Origin: Avena insularis
Taxonomy: Eukaryota; Streptophyta; Magnoliopsida; Poales; Poaceae
NCBI GenBank assembly: GCA_023614405.1
Contig: CM042689.1
Coordinates: 329,444,305-329,508,304 of the forward strand
Direction of reading: 5' to 3'
DNA length: 64,000 bases
The notes beneath the pieces were generated by a model that saw only the letters and a list, made by a program, of their open reading frames with translations, made no database searches and was not told where the DNA came from. Of this stretch, positions 21,934-32,519 are shown piece after piece; position 1 is the first letter of the stretch, and every line of letters starts with the position of its first letter. The position numbers and the translations under genes are program-made.

Positions 21934-23655
21934 TTAAGGGTTTCGCAGCATAGTAAATCAAAAAAATTCTACGAATGCGAACGAGAAAGCCAAGATCTAA
22001 TCTAGGAGATGCAAACAACGAGGGGGAATATATGAGATATTCATACCCTTGAAGATTCGCACAACGGAACGTTCAACGGAACGTGGTTGATGTAGTCGTA
22101 CTAGCTTCTCCTCCTCGCGATCCGATCCGATCCAACACTGCAAGTGGCGATGCCTCCGAGAGATGCACACGTACGGCACCTCGACGTCTCCTCCTTCCAC
22201 GGTCCAGCAAGTGGGGTGGAGAGATAGATTGGATCTACAAAACGACGGCGTGGTGCAAAGGTGGAGAGTTTCTGTGGCAGGGCTTCGCCTACGCGTAGTC
22301 GGGAGAGAGAGAGAGGAGGGCAGCAGGTAGGCGGCTAGGGTTGAGGAGTTGTGGGGGGAGGGTGCGCCCCTGCACTCTTTATATAGAGGGCTGGCTGGCT
22401 GCCCCCTTGCCCCTCCTCCAAGCCTAGGGCCGGCGGCCACATGGGAGGAGTGGGGGGCAAGTTCCCCCCCCCCCTTCTAGAAGCTCTCCCTAGGGTTTCC
22501 CCTAGGGCTTGGCCGGCTGGGCCTATGGGGCCTTGTGCCCCTGGCCCAATGCGGCCAGGGCACTCCCTCATAGGCCCACTCCCCCTCCCGACAAGTGGTG
22601 CCACGTTGGTCCCACTCCAGAAGGTTCTAGAAGCTTCCGGTACAATACCGAACAATCTGAAACAATTCCGAAATCCAAAAACTGCTTTCCCTTATATGAA
22701 TCTTATTCTCCGTACCATTCCGGAACCTCTCGTGACGTCCTGGATCTCATCCGAGACACCGAACAAAAACTCATAAACCAATTATCCATTCTATCCTAGC
22801 GTCGAGACATGTTAAGTGTGTGACCCTACGGGTTTGAGAATATGCAGACATGATCTTCTATCAATAATCAACAGCGGGGTCTGGAAACCCATATTGACTC
22901 CCACATATTCATTGATGATCATATCGGATGAACCACGATGCCAGGATTCAATTAATCCCATATATATATTCCCTTCGGCATGCGATATTTTACTTGCCCG
23001 AGATTCGATCGTCGGTATCGGCATACCTAGTTCAATCTTGTTCACAGCAAGTACTTTACTCGTTCCGTAATCCGATATCACTTTGTGATTAACTCCTTAA
23101 CCACGTGCTTGCAAGCGGTGTTGATATCGATTACCGAGTGGGCCCGAAGTATATCTCTCCGACTTGGGAGGGACAAATCCCATCTCGATACATACAACCC
23201 AACAAGTACTTTCCGATCACCTGAGAGACACCTTTATGATCACCCTCTCATAGGATGACGTATGATGACCTCAAAGCTTTCTTCCGATACCAGGGAGTTG
23301 CATTATCTCATGGTCTAAGGAATACAATATTCTACATAAGAAAAGCTTCGCAAAGATGAACACGATGACACGATCTAATTGCTCTGCATGATTTGGGTCT
23401 GTCCATCATATCATTCTCCCAATGATATGATCTCATTATTAATCGACAACTCATGTCTATGGTTAGGAAACCTTAACCATCATTAATCAATGAGCTAGTC
23501 CATAGAGGCGTACTAGGGACACGGCGTTGTTCATAAACCACACAAGTATCAAAGTTTCCGCTTAATACAATTCTAGCATGGAATATAAACTTTATCATGA
23601 ACAAGAATTATAATAATAACATCTTTATTATTGCCTCTAGGGCATAATTCCAACA
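21934..23655 (-). repeat. 5' LTR of element A (about 1.72 kb, Angela-like)
   Basis: The minus strand begins TGTTGGAATTATGCCCTAG, the recognised Angela/BARE/WIS LTR start. It ends CTGCGAAACCCTTAA, where the usual terminal CA has mutated to AA (compare F, which ends CCCTTCA). Length fits the 1.7-1.8 kb of this group. A GC-rich promoter zone lies around 22080-22640. Confidence 0.92.
22377..22386 (-). promoter_or_regulatory. TATA box of LTR A
   Basis: CTATATAAAG on the minus strand, in the expected promoter zone of an Angela-type LTR. Confidence 0.7.
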
Positions 23656-25939
23656 CTAGTGATATTAAGAGTCTCCTTGCTAGACGTACTATCATGCCTA
23701 AGTTGTCCTTTGATCCTAAGTTTGCCACTTCTCCCATAGATATTAAAGATGAAGACTACGATTTCTCTCTTGATTTGTCTTATTTAGATATTTTTGAGAA
23801 AGAACCTTTTTGTGGGATTGAAAATTAGAGTGTTGTGGCACATATGAATGAGCTTTCTACTATGAGTGCTTTGTTCTGTGATGATTTTAAGATGCGCAAG
23901 TACTTTGTTACTAAGATCTTCCCTTTTTCACTAAAAGGAGAAGTTAGGGCTTGGTTTAATAGATTACCTCCTGGTTCCATTGATAGCCCTGATTGCTTGA
24001 TTACTTCTTTCTTTCAGAAATATTTTCCTCCCAGTGCTAGACATGCTGCTTTGTAGAGACTTTTTCATTTTAAACAGGGAGAAGAAGAGAAATTGCCTGA
24101 GTCATGGACAAGGTTATCTGCCTTGATTCATGCACATCCTGGATATCTATTGCCTAAGAATGAGCTTCTTGATATTTATTATAATGGACTAACTGATGAT
24201 TCTAGGACATACCTAGATAGCTTTGCTTATTGTGTTTTTAGGAAAAGGAATCCTACAGATGCTGAAGAATTAATGACCAAGATAAGAAATAATTATGATG
24301 ATTGGACTTCAACTCAGCTGAATGCACCTGAGCCTATTACTCCTGAAGCATTTGTTCCTGAACCAATTCTAGCACCAACAACAAAGAAGAGGGGAGTTAT
24401 TGCATTAAATGATGAAGTGATGAAGGAAGCTAAGAAGTGTCTAAAGGAGAAAGGTATTGGAGCCGAAGATGTGAAGAATCTACCTCCTATAGAAGAGTTA
24501 TGTAAGACAATTCCCCACTCATCTACTATTGAGGTACACTCTCTCCAATTTAATGAAGGTGATATTCCTTATGGTAAGCCTCCTGATCAATGCTTAGAGG
24601 AACTTGACACATTTATTGTTAAACAAGGTAATTTTAACAAACAAGTTCAGAATCATTTGTTGGAAAACTCTAGAGCTATCTATGAGTTGAAAGATATTGT
24701 GGAAAGAACTTCTAATGATATTAAAATTCTTTGTAAACACTTTCAAATGGTTCAAACTCAACTTGATCAACTTGCTAAGGTACAAAAGGATATGCTAGTT
24801 AATGCTTTAGGAGATAAACATGTTTATGGAATTAGAACTAGGAGTGATATGGCTACTCAAGATCCTTTATATCTTGAAGGACACCCTAAAAGAATAGAGC
24901 AGGATTCCCAACAAGGTGAAGATAGTGGTAGTCCTCATAAGAGGAAGAAGAAGAAACATAAAGTAGTTGAGGAACCACTTGAACCTGCTGTAGATCCTAA
25001 TAGTATATCTGTCTCTGATGCTGAAACTGAGAGTGGTAATGATAAAAATGAATCTCCTGATAAGGAGGAAGGTGAGGAAGAACCTAAGAAGCACACTAAG
25101 AACACTAGGTACACAAAGGAATATTTTATTGCTAATAAATATGGTAAAGAGAGAGAACCTTGGGTGTAGAAACCTATGCCTTTTCCAGGTAAGAAACACA
25201 AGTCAAAAGAGGAAGAACACTACAACAAGTTTTGTGAGTGGATGAAGCCTTTATTTTTGCAAATTTCTTTTGACTGATGCTATTAAGTTGCCTCCTTATT
25301 CAAAGTATATGGAGGATATTGTCTCTAATAAAAGGAAGATTCCTAATGAGGAGATTTCTACTGTGCTTGCTAATTATTCCTTCAATGGTAAGGTTCCAAA
25401 GAAACTTGGTGATCCAGGTATTCCAACTATTCCTGCTCTATTAAGAACAATTATGTTAGAACTGTTTTATGTGATTTGGGAGATGGAGTTAGTGTTATGC
25501 CCTTTTCTCTCTATATGAGACTCCAGCTAGAGAAGTTGATACCAACTGATATATCTTTGCAAATGGCTGATAAGTCAACTACTATTCCTGTTGGTATTTG
25601 TGAGGATGTTCCTATTCAAGTAGCTCATAATTGCATGGTTTTAACTGATTTTGTTGTGCTTGAAATGCCTGAAGATGATAATATGTCTATTATTCTTGGG
25701 AGACCTTTTCTTAATACGCAGGTGCTGTCATCAATTGTAATCAAGGAAAAGTAACATTCAATATTAATGACAAAGAGCACACTGTCTATTTCCCCAAGAA
25801 GGTTGTTAAAATCTATTGCCTGAATTCCATTGAAAATATTGAGAGCATCAAGGTTGGAGAAATATATTGTCCCATTCCACAAGAAAATTTTGAAACTATT
25901 ATGATTGGGACCATTGCTATCAAGTATGAGGTAACATAA
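23656..25939 (+). pseudogene. gag: gag-protease polyprotein (element S), degraded
   Basis: The frame starts mid-gag where A is inserted. The capsid core has FPFSLKGEVRAWFNRLPPGS then FFQKYFP (about 23925-24035). A long helical, acidic/Lys-rich linker follows, then a protease region with CDLGDGVSVMPFS (about 25470-25505) and MSIILGRPFLNT (25684-25719). In-frame stops lie at 23826, 24054 and 25167; frameshifts fall near 25265, 25462 and 25725. The last frame ends at TAA 25937-25939. There is no RT after it. The 24093-25169 portion alone is open for 358 codons. Confidence 0.8.
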
Positions 25940-26787
25940 TCACCTTGTGGAATGCAAAGTTTTGTTTCATATAAGATTTTTTTGGTAACAAGACTTGATC
26001 AACCTTGTTAACAAAAGGATTTTAATGAACAAAATAATGTTTTCACTGTGGTTATACTTGCTTTCTTTTACTTTTACCCTTCCTAGTCTTTGCTTTAGCT
26101 TTAGTTTTGCTAGTAGTTTGCTTGTTTGAGTTTCTTAGAGCTCATGTAGTTTGGCTTTTGGTTTGCTTTTGCTTCTTTTGAAAAAACTGTTTCTGCGAGA
26201 AAATCAATTTTCATACCTTGAAAATTGGCCAAAAATAAAGTTTCCCGAAAAATCCCAGAAAATTCAAAATAAATTTTTCCTCAAAAAAGGGACAGAGAGG
26301 CACCAGAAGTGATCCAGGGGGCCACCCCAGGCCACCACACCTATGGTAGGCGTGGCCTACCAGGGGGTGGCTCCTAGGGGGGTTTGGCCCACCTGGGGCC
26401 CTCCAGGTTGCCTCCTCAAAGCCACCTTCTTTCTCTCTCTCGAAAAACACCGGAAAACTTTCTCAGGCTCGAGTTCTTGATGTTCTTGCTCGCGATTTTC
26501 GATCTCCTTGTTCAGCCTTTCTCAAGTGTTGATTTTTGTAGGGATTGATCCTTGGTATGTGCCTCCTCCACTTGTCCAATTAGATTTGTGATTCGTAGAT
26601 TATATCTTGAGTATTTTGCTGCTATAGGTGACAGGTTGTTTGAGCTTGCATGCTTTTTCTATGATTAGAAACTTTGTTTTGATGCATGTGTAGTCCTCTG
26701 GCAAGTTCCTATAGTAGATGCTCATCATTTATCAACTTAGAAATCACTTGGTTTGATGGTTGTTTAAAATTTCAGAAAAGTGAAGTC
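25940..26787 (+). other. Non-coding segment before ORF2 of S, LTR-like, with candidate intron
   Basis: Positions 26170-26460 resemble in composition and wording the element's own LTR (30240-30480): an AAAAATCCC-AGAAAAT-type block followed by a CCAGG/GGGGTGGCC-rich block. Downstream, a donor CTTG|GTATGT (26555) and an acceptor AAAATTTCAG (ends 26775) frame a 221-base candidate intron just before the ORF2 ATG. This looks like a separate promoter and leader for ORF2; transcripts are needed to show it. Confidence 0.45.
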
Positions 26788-27904
26788 ATGGACCACCATA
26801 CATTTGGTGATATATTTGAGAGTGGTGCACCTAGAAGGGCAAGGCTTCCAAGGTCATCTACCAGTACTAGACCCTCATACAATGAGGATCTCATCACTCC
26901 GCGATTTGGTGACGAGGGAGATGAAGGGGATGCGCACCCCTCCACCTTTCCTTGCCAAACTTTCTTGCAAGCTGCTGGGATTCTTAACGATTTTATGACT
27001 TTGATTCAGAGGGCTGGTCTAACAAGTTACATGCAGGATGAGAGTGCACAATATGCTTTGCTTACTAAAACATTTGTGGAGAGTTTGTCCTTTACTAATA
27101 GCATGTTCAAGCCTTTTGTGTCTTTCAAAGTTTATGGCAGGGCTCATTCTATGACTTTGAAGAAATTTTGCAAGGCCCTGGGACTTGGTACAGCTGGGTC
27201 ATCAAAGAAGATTCCAGCTCTTCCCGCTGATTTGTTGGATCTTTACCGAGGAATAACCAATGATGATGACCGCAGAGCTCATCGAGGAAAGATAAAGAAT
27301 ATTCAACTTCCAGCCATCAGGTACTTTGCCTACTATCTTGCCACCAGTGTTCTTGGTAGGGAGAACACTAGTAATATTTCCAACTATCAATTGGCCTTAT
27401 TAGCTGCTGCACTAAACAATGAGGATAAGTATAATCTTGGTTCCCTCATTGCTCGTCGTTTAGCTGCTAAGGGACCCATTTATGGGGGAATTATTGCTAC
27501 TCGCATTGCTGCTGCCTTGAACATTGTTGTTGATCCTCATGATACAGTTTTGGCTCCTCAGGGGCTTGATCTTGCTACCATGAAGGCGCACCACTTTGTC
27601 ACCACTGGCTCTACTCTTGAGAACTTGGTTTATAGGATGCTGTTTATTGACGGGGAAGAGATAGAGAGAGATCCCTCTACCCCAAACCACTTTGTTCAGT
27701 ATTTCTCAGGGACCTTGGTCACGCTCGAAGGAGGAGATGGATGACAAGATGCGCTCTCTCAACTTCCACGGTCACTATCAGGAGGAAGCACCATCATATG
27801 ACCCCTCTGCATATTACACAGGGGAGGCCTCGAGCTCGTACCAGGACGAGGGAGCCTCCTCGACATACTACGGAGGTGCATCTACTTGGGCACCATGGGA
27901 TTGA
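26788..27904 (+). pseudogene. ORF2 of element S (Athila-type ORF, possibly PF03078-like)
   Basis: ATG at 26788 follows an acceptor-like TTTCAG by 12 bases. The protein opens MDHHTFGDIFESGAPRRARL, then has a long, mostly helical globular region (FLQAAGILNDFMTLIQRAGL; TLKKFCKALGLG; LAAALNNEDKYNLGSLIARR) that resembles, from memory, the plant ATHILA ORF1/retroelement mobile-like proteins. A frameshift near 27715 cuts it; the C-terminal Tyr/Ser/Gly-rich tail ends at TGA 27902-27904 with …WAPWD. It occupies the place where RT and integrase are expected. No catalytic motif is visible; its function is unknown. Confidence 0.6.
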
Positions 27905-30107
27905 GCCCCACTTAGGCCAAAAGCCTAAGCTTGGGGGGAGGTATACCGATGTCACACTCTTTTACATATCATGTTCGGTCGGTTCTTTGTATATCCATCG
28001 TTTCGCTTTATTTTTGGTTTTTGTTGCTTCTTTCCAAAAACACAAATATACCAAAACTATTTTCGTTGTTTCACTTGGTTTATTTCTTTGTTTCTTTGCT
28101 TTGGTTTGCCTTAAAAGAAAAATCCAAAAAGATTTTGCTTTGTTTGGTTTGCTTTGTTTTTGTTTGGTTTTTCTTTGTTTGCTTGTTTCTCAAAAAATCG
28201 AAAACACCAAAAATATTTGTGTTCTTCTTTGGTTTTGTGAGTTCTTTGCAGGGTTTAGCCGTCCTCAGTGGATTTTGGTTTCATGTTAATTATTCAAGTC
28301 ACACAAGTGAAGGGCAATAATGAAGATTAAGACAACTCGAGGTGTGGTAAGAGGCTGGTAACAAACTCTATTTGTTTTATTTTTGTACATATACTCATCA
28401 TTGTGAGCATGCTTAGCCTGTTTGTGTAAGGTGTATGTCATTATGGATGCTTAGTAGTTCTTGCTTGTCTATGATTATCTCCAGCTTGCTAATAGTTTGT
28501 ATCATGTCATATGAATGTTTGCTTGCATTTTTTTATTCATATTTTGGTATGACATTGTGGTATCCTCCTCTAACTGTTCATGTGAATCGACTTGGCACAT
28601 GTCCACGGATGCATATGACTAATCAATAGTCAGTAAGCCTCGATGATTTATTTTGCCTCAAAGTTCTTGTATCACTTTCATGCCATAATTAGTCCTGTTT
28701 TGTTGCAAGCATGATTATGACAGTTATTGCTCTCTGGTTTGTCGCTCCCTCTCTATTGCTAGCCTTCACTTGCACTGAATATGTGCTCCACCTGTGCTTC
28801 CAACTCCCCAAAACCAATATTGCCAGCTGTGTCCACCATACCTACCTATTAGCATCATTTGCTACTTTAGCGCATATTCTATATGTCGTGCTTTCTTCCA
28901 AAATAAAATGTTTGTCTATTTTGAGAAAGTTAGTTAGTAAAGCTCTCATGAACTTGATGGAACACTTTATTCCTTGCGCTTAATAATCTTGATCCATTGT
29001 GACTAGTCCATGAAAGTTATATTCTTGCTTATTATATGCTGGGAGTCAGCAGAACTGTGCTGTCACGAGGAACGTTTTCAACACCTTTTGGATATCTCAT
29101 CCAGTTGATTCCTTGTTCTTTTGTTTACGGATGTCGACGATGTGAAATAAAAGGGGAGGTTGTGAGTTCATGGAGTTTATACATTGTGTTAGAAAGCGCT
29201 TTGGCCGCTAGCCTAAGCCATGCCTAATCATGGTGGAAACTTGCAGCATCACCATAATGAGCATCTATGAAGCATCCTCAATAAAAATCTATGCATATGG
29301 TAAATAAAAAGATTGTTGAGAGGCTCATTGTTTGCTTGCCTTGTCATTTTGGTTATGGGAAAGCTCATGTACCATGTGCAAGGGGTACCCCGTTGGCGGT
29401 TCTCGATGATATGCATGTATTTACAATGACAAGAACTTTCAGGTGACCAAAGTTGAGTAGCATGCAGAGCGTCCCTCATACTCAAGGGACTTGGGATTTC
29501 CAGTCTATGGTCTATCAAGCATATGATTCAGACTAGACATCATTTTCACCTTAACCACATGAAGATGCCTATGATAGGGGCAATGAGAGCTCAAAGCTAA
29601 CGATTACCTTCCTTTCAGCATTTGGAAGCCTTTCAAACCTTTACAAAACCGTTTCACAATTTTTTTGAGTCACCACTTATTCTATGAGCACCTTCTTGAG
29701 AGCATAGTTGTCATGTTCCAAAACTTGGTTAATTATGTCATGACTTTGATACTTGTATCTCTAATATCTTTACCTCTAGTCTTCACTTGAACTTCAGAGG
29801 TGTCTTGGCATTCATATTGTGCTCTTCAAACAAAGGCAAGCGAGATACCAATCTATCATACCTTATTATGAGCATTGCAATGTGGCTTATGTTTATGTTC
29901 CATGCTACTTATTATTACTGAGTTGGTTTCTCTTCATAGCTTGCAATGACTATTGAGTGGACTTAGTTGCATACTCCTTATTATGAATTGTCTAAGCATC
30001 TACTCCTGTGCTGAGAATATATACATCATATGAAGCAAAGTGTTCATGAAAGTTCTTTTATCGCACTCAGTTTTCAACTGAATTGCTTGAGGACAAGCAA
30101 TAAGCTA
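27905..30107 (+). other. Long 3' untranslated region of element S
   Basis: About 2.2 kb without credible coding. It opens with a T/G-rich stretch (28000-28260) rich in TTTG runs. Short frames on both strands overlap one another and have no family features. I see no second TE inside it. Confidence 0.5.
27921..27942 (+). other. PPT-like sequence directly after ORF2 of S
   Basis: AAGCTTGGGGGGAG here matches the true PPT at 30108-30121 base for base over its core. It lies 20 bases past the ORF2 stop and is not followed by an LTR. Confidence 0.6.
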
Positions 30108-30121
30108 AGCTTGGGGGGAGC
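30108..30121 (+). other. Polypurine tract of element S
   Basis: AAGCTTGGGGGGAGC abuts the 3' LTR start TGATACGTCC. Confidence 0.85.
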
Positions 30122-31976
30122 TGATACGTCCAAAACGTATCTACTTTCTTGAACACTTTTCTATTGTTTCTTCTCTAAACTTGTGTGATTTGGATACAAC
30201 TAACACGGACTGACGTTGTTTTCAGCAGAATTACCTTGGTGTCTTGTTTTTGTGCAGAAAATCAACTATCAGGAAAAATCCCGGAAAATATGCCAAAAAC
30301 TATATTTCACTAGAAGATCCACGGAGCCATAAGAGGAGACGAAGAGGAGGCCTGGGGGGACCACACCCACCCCAGGCGTGGGCCCACCACTGGCCGTGTC
30401 TGGAGGGGGTGAGCCACCCCAGGCACCCCCTCGGCCTCCCTCTGCGCCTATAAGTTGCCTTTCGACCTAAAAACCGAGGGGGGTTCGATAGTTTTCCAGA
30501 AAGAGTTACGCTCTGCCGCCACCACCAAAAACCAAGATTCGGATCCAGAAACTCCGTTCTGGCACCCTGCCAGGATAGGGAATTTGGAGAGGATCATCAC
30601 CATCGTCATCACCAATGCATGTCCATCAACCACCGATGTTTCCCTCATCCATGAGTGAGTAATCCCCCGCTGTAGGCTCGGGGATGGTAGTGATTGGATG
30701 AGTTCTATCATGTAATCGAGTAAGTTCTGTTAGGACATAGTGCCTAGTATCTCTATTAGTGCTATTTGACTTTGCTGCAACTTGTTGTGCTTAATGCTTG
30801 TCACTAGAGCCCGAGTGCCATGATCTCATATCTGAACTTATTATTGAATCATTATGATAGTATTGTTTGTGATCTTATCTGCAAGTAGTGTACACATATC
30901 ATTGTCCGGATCCAAAGGCCCCAAAGTGACAATAATTGGGACAATCGGAGGGGATGGCTGTGGTGTGAGGATCACATGTGTTCATGGAGTGTTAATGCTT
31001 TGCTCCGGTGCTCTATTAAAAGGAGCACATTAATTGCCAGTAGTTCCCTAGAGGCCCCGCTGCCACGGGCTGGCTGGACAGAAGATGTTGTGCAAGTTCT
31101 CATTGCGAGCACGCATGACTATATTTGGAGCACATGCCTAGGATTGTTTAGTACTTGGATGATTGTTATTATTTATCTGCAATGCCCTAGATCTTGAAGT
31201 TACATGTTTAGACTCGTCCATGCAACGCCCATTCATCCCTATGTGTCGTGGTATTGCACGGCAGATGCTACTGGGGGTAGCTTACGTAGAGGGAGCAAGG
31301 CGGCGTAGGAGAATCCGGGAGCAAGATTGGCACACGATGTACCCAGGTTCACGTCCCCTCGGTGGAGGATCGCTACGTCCTGCTATCAATCCAGTATATG
31401 ATCATAGATTGGTTTACATGGGAGCCGCCGTAGGCGGAGGGAGACTAGATCTAATGATACGTGGGAGAGCCTACCCCGTGGGGGTGCCCCTGGTGGCCTT
31501 ATATATGCAGCCAGTTAGGGTTTACAAGGGTTTTGTGGGCTACGTATTGAAGTCGCTGTCTTGGGCCTCCATTCGGCGCCACTCGTCTGGGTCCAGCATG
31601 CGCCAGTCACCGTATTGGGCGAGTCGACCCGCTCTGAGCTTGGCTTCAGTCGGCTCGATCCAGCTGGCGAATCCGCTTCGTGGGTATATCCCGATTGGTA
31701 TTCCCCAATCACTATGCCTACCACACTCGAATCCTACTGTTACCGTTACTGTTACTATTGCTCATGTTTTGTTGTTGTTGTTGCCTTGCTGTTGCTACTA
31801 CAAATTGTTGCTACTGATAAACTTCTGTGAGCAAGCACTATTTCCAGGTGCAGCTGAACTGACAACTCAGTTGTTAAGGCTTGCGAATATTCTTTGGCTC
31901 TCCTTGTGTCGAATCAATAAATTGGGTAATACTACCCGTGAAGACTGTTGCGATCCCCTACACTTGTCGGTCATTA
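30122..31976 (+). repeat. 3' LTR of element S, with an internal insert
   Basis: It starts TGATACGTCCAAAACGTATC after the PPT. It ends near CACTTGTCGGTCATTA at 31976, where the expected terminal CA reads TA. Toward the end it keeps the TGTCGAATCAATAAATTGGG block that supplies an AATAAA signal. The 1855 bases include an approximately 490-base stretch (31241-31727) that does not look like the rest. Confidence 0.75.
31241..31727. other. Unassigned insert inside the S LTR
   Basis: From ATTCATCCCT at 31240 the wording changes to GC-richer sequence (GCTACTGGGGGTAGCTTACG) and returns to CT/TA-rich LTR sequence at about 31728 (CTACTGTTACCGTTAC). It contains GGCCTTATATATGCAGCC, a TATA-box-like promoter motif (31496-31513). 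I cannot define terminal repeats or a target-site duplication; it may be a truncated LTR of another family. Confidence 0.4.
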
Positions 31977-32514
31977 GTGCCGAGTCACCCAAATAAAGCA
32001 TCAAAGGAGAATACCACAATATTATGATTTTGTATGCTAAAACAACGCATGATTCTTTCAAGGCGCATTAAGCAATCTTAATTGTTTGAAACAAGTCATG
32101 CTACACAATAATCACTAAGCATATGGTCAAAGCAACATCTAACGTGACATGATAAAATCTAAGCCACAGTCAAAACAAGCTTCCTTTTGTACCACTATAA
32201 GCATAAAATTTTCTACTCTTTTTCAACACCAATCGACTTATTTAAAACAACTCACAAAGATAATAATCAATAAATATCAGAGATGTTGTCTCACCTAACT
32301 ACAAACAAGAACTAAAAAGTTCTAAGAAAAAAGCATAAGAAAACTAAAGCTAAACGCAGTACTAGCAAAAGAGAACACTCACAAAACAATAAGAGTGAAA
32401 ACTAGAGTGTTCTAGGCAATGAAGAACTAGGTGTAAATTCTCCAAAATAGGTATGTTGGGGTCTAACCAACTTATTACAGCAAACAAAGCAAAAGAAAAC
32501 TGAAAACAGAAACA

Positions 32515-32519
32515 AAGAC
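32515..32519. repeat. Target-site duplication of E (left copy, AAGAC)
   Basis: AAGAC precedes the 5' LTR and is repeated exactly at 42069-42073. Confidence 0.95.

Larger units (their letters stand above)
5807..23655 (-). mobile_element. Element A: Angela/BARE-like Ty1-copia retrotransposon, 5' part, interrupted
   Basis: Reading leftwards on the minus strand: 5' LTR (23655-21934), PBS (21932-21921), leader, gag start (20712), gag interrupted at 20282/6368 by solo LTR B (itself holding D), rest of gag (6367-6049), and the start of pol (6048-5807), where C is inserted. The LTR start, TGTTGGAATTATGCCC, is the known terminus of the Angela/BARE/WIS group. The remaining pol and the 3' LTR lie left of the window. 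A sits inside the gag of element S; the adjoining five bases are CTAGT (23656-23660). Confidence 0.9.
23656..31976 (+). mobile_element. Element S: Athila/Sabrina-like gypsy element without RT or integrase, 5' part displaced
   Basis: Plus strand: gag-protease (interrupted at its start by A), a non-coding stretch, a second ORF, a 2.2-kb untranslated region, PPT and 3' LTR (30122-31976). There is no RT, RNase H or integrase anywhere between gag-protease and the LTR. The LTR start TGATACGTCCAAAACGTATC and the gag/protease style (LGRPFL instead of the usual box) fit the Athila lineage and, from memory, the Triticeae Sabrina/WHAM families. Its 5' LTR must lie left of the window, beyond A. It is probably non-autonomous. 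Confidence 0.75.

Noticed and set aside
29249..29518. Minus-strand frame in the 3' untranslated region of S
   Set aside because: Short, no motif, inside a region without coding character.
23656..31976. Possibility that S is a host gene pair (gag-like and ORF2)
   Set aside because: Retropepsin-type motifs, PPT and LTR show it is a retrotransposon; both ORFs carry stops or frameshifts.
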